A stretch of 64,000 nt of DNA from Pseudobutyrivibrio ruminis AD2017 (lineage in GTDB: Bacteria; Bacillota; Clostridia; Lachnospirales; Lachnospiraceae), in the NCBI RefSeq assembly GCF_000424305.1, contig NZ_KE384162.1, positions 1 through 64,000 of the forward strand, written 5' to 3'. Below are positions 63,604 to 64,000 of the stretch, piece after piece (within the stretch, counting starts at the first letter, position 1; the number at the start of each line of letters is the position of its first letter). The notes under the pieces are model-generated. The model was not told the DNA's origin, did no database searches, and was given only the letters and a program-made list of their open reading frames with translations. A program made the translations under genes and the position numbers.

Positions 63604-64000
63604 ATGATTAAAGTTGGAATTATTGGAGCGACTGGATACGCTGGAGCGGAAATTGTAAGACTACTTTATAGTCATCCAGAAGCTGAGATAGTGTGGTACG
63701 GTTCTAAATCTTATGTAGATGAAAGATTTGCTTCTATATACAAGAACATGTTTACACTTGTTGAAGATAAGTGTTTGGACGATAACATTTTAGAGCTTTC
63801 TAAACAGGTTGATGTGATTTTCGCAGCAACACCACAGGGATATTTGGCAGGGGTTCTTACTGAAGAAATACTGAATAATTGCAAGGTTATTGATTTGTCA
63901 GCGGACTATCGTATAAAGGATGTTTCAACATATGAAAAGTGGTATGGCATCAAGCATATGAGTCCACAGTTTATAGATGAAGCAGTCTATGGACTTTGCG
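63604..64000 (+). CDS. argC: N-acetyl-gamma-glutamyl-phosphate reductase, 5' part
   Basis: The first 132 codons are present; the gene runs off the window. The N-terminal NADP-binding motif is GIIGATGYAGAEIVRLL, with ATPQGYLAG and DLSADYRI following. It reduces acetylglutamyl phosphate in arginine synthesis. GGAGGA lies 9 nt before the ATG. Presumably it starts an arg operon continuing to the right. Confidence 0.94.
   Translation, partial: MIKVGIIGATGYAGAEIVRLLYSHPEAEIVWYGSKSYVDERFASIYKNMFTLVEDKCLDDNILELSKQVDVIFAATPQGYLAGVLTEEILNNCKVIDLSADYRIKDVSTYEKWYGIKHMSPQFIDEAVYGLC

Overview
The window looks like a chromosomal segment of a low-GC, anaerobic Firmicute of the Lachnospiraceae, with Butyrivibrio or Pseudobutyrivibrio the closest kind I would guess. 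The reasons are strong AT bias, purine-rich Shine-Dalgarno sites, an Nfn-type ferredoxin/NADP oxidoreductase, G3E GTPases, chemotaxis and c-di-GMP genes, and the Firmicute order priA-def // fmt-rsmB-rlmN-prpC-prkC-rsgA-rpe-thiN. No rRNA, tRNA or CRISPR array was seen.

Layout. 1-2336: terminators and a chemoreceptor. About 2379-11887: a 9.5-kb integrative element inside the 5' end of a low-molecular-weight tyrosine phosphatase gene. A 25-codon stub of that gene (2358-2432) remains on the left and a chimeric, apparently intact gene (11857-12309) on the right. The element carries cargo (TfoX-like protein, LysR plus YeiH exporter, decayed genes), a five-unit iteron-like array (7422-7762), replication genes, and Tn916-type xis and int. 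12361-34537 is mostly housekeeping: an EAL phosphodiesterase, ABC-F, two tandem G3E metal GTPases, nfnAB, an FtsX-type exporter, thrC, a CheX/CheY-like pair, a two-component system, pyrBI, priA and def.

34557-53770 separates def from fmt, which are neighbours in most Firmicutes. It starts with a GH25 muramidase and a self-contained ABC-2 exporter with its own NarL-type two-component system (36157-41038). A patchwork of small cassettes follows: peptidase E, VanZ and CPBP proteins between two 186-bp four-hairpin repeats; GNATs; a hydrolase; an MFS pump; a MarR-controlled radical SAM pair; an AbiE-like toxin-antitoxin pair; and DUF1349, EamA, DUF1653 and lipoprotein genes. Many of the spacers here, and two in the 9.5-kb element, carry variants of a short palindrome close to ACAAATCGNGATTTGT.

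53880-62071 is the rest of the housekeeping operon (Met-tRNA formylation, rRNA methylation, Ser/Thr phosphatase-kinase, ribosome GTPase, rpe, thiN), tightly packed with overlapping genes. The window closes with arginine biosynthesis: argG on the minus strand, and the start of argC cut by the window edge.

The best leads are the phosphatase-gene integration site, the iteron array, the paired four-hairpin repeats, the recurrent spacer palindrome, the G3E-GTPase/DUF1980 fusion, and the two accessory operons with long perfect palindromic operators (MarR/radical SAM and AbiE-like).
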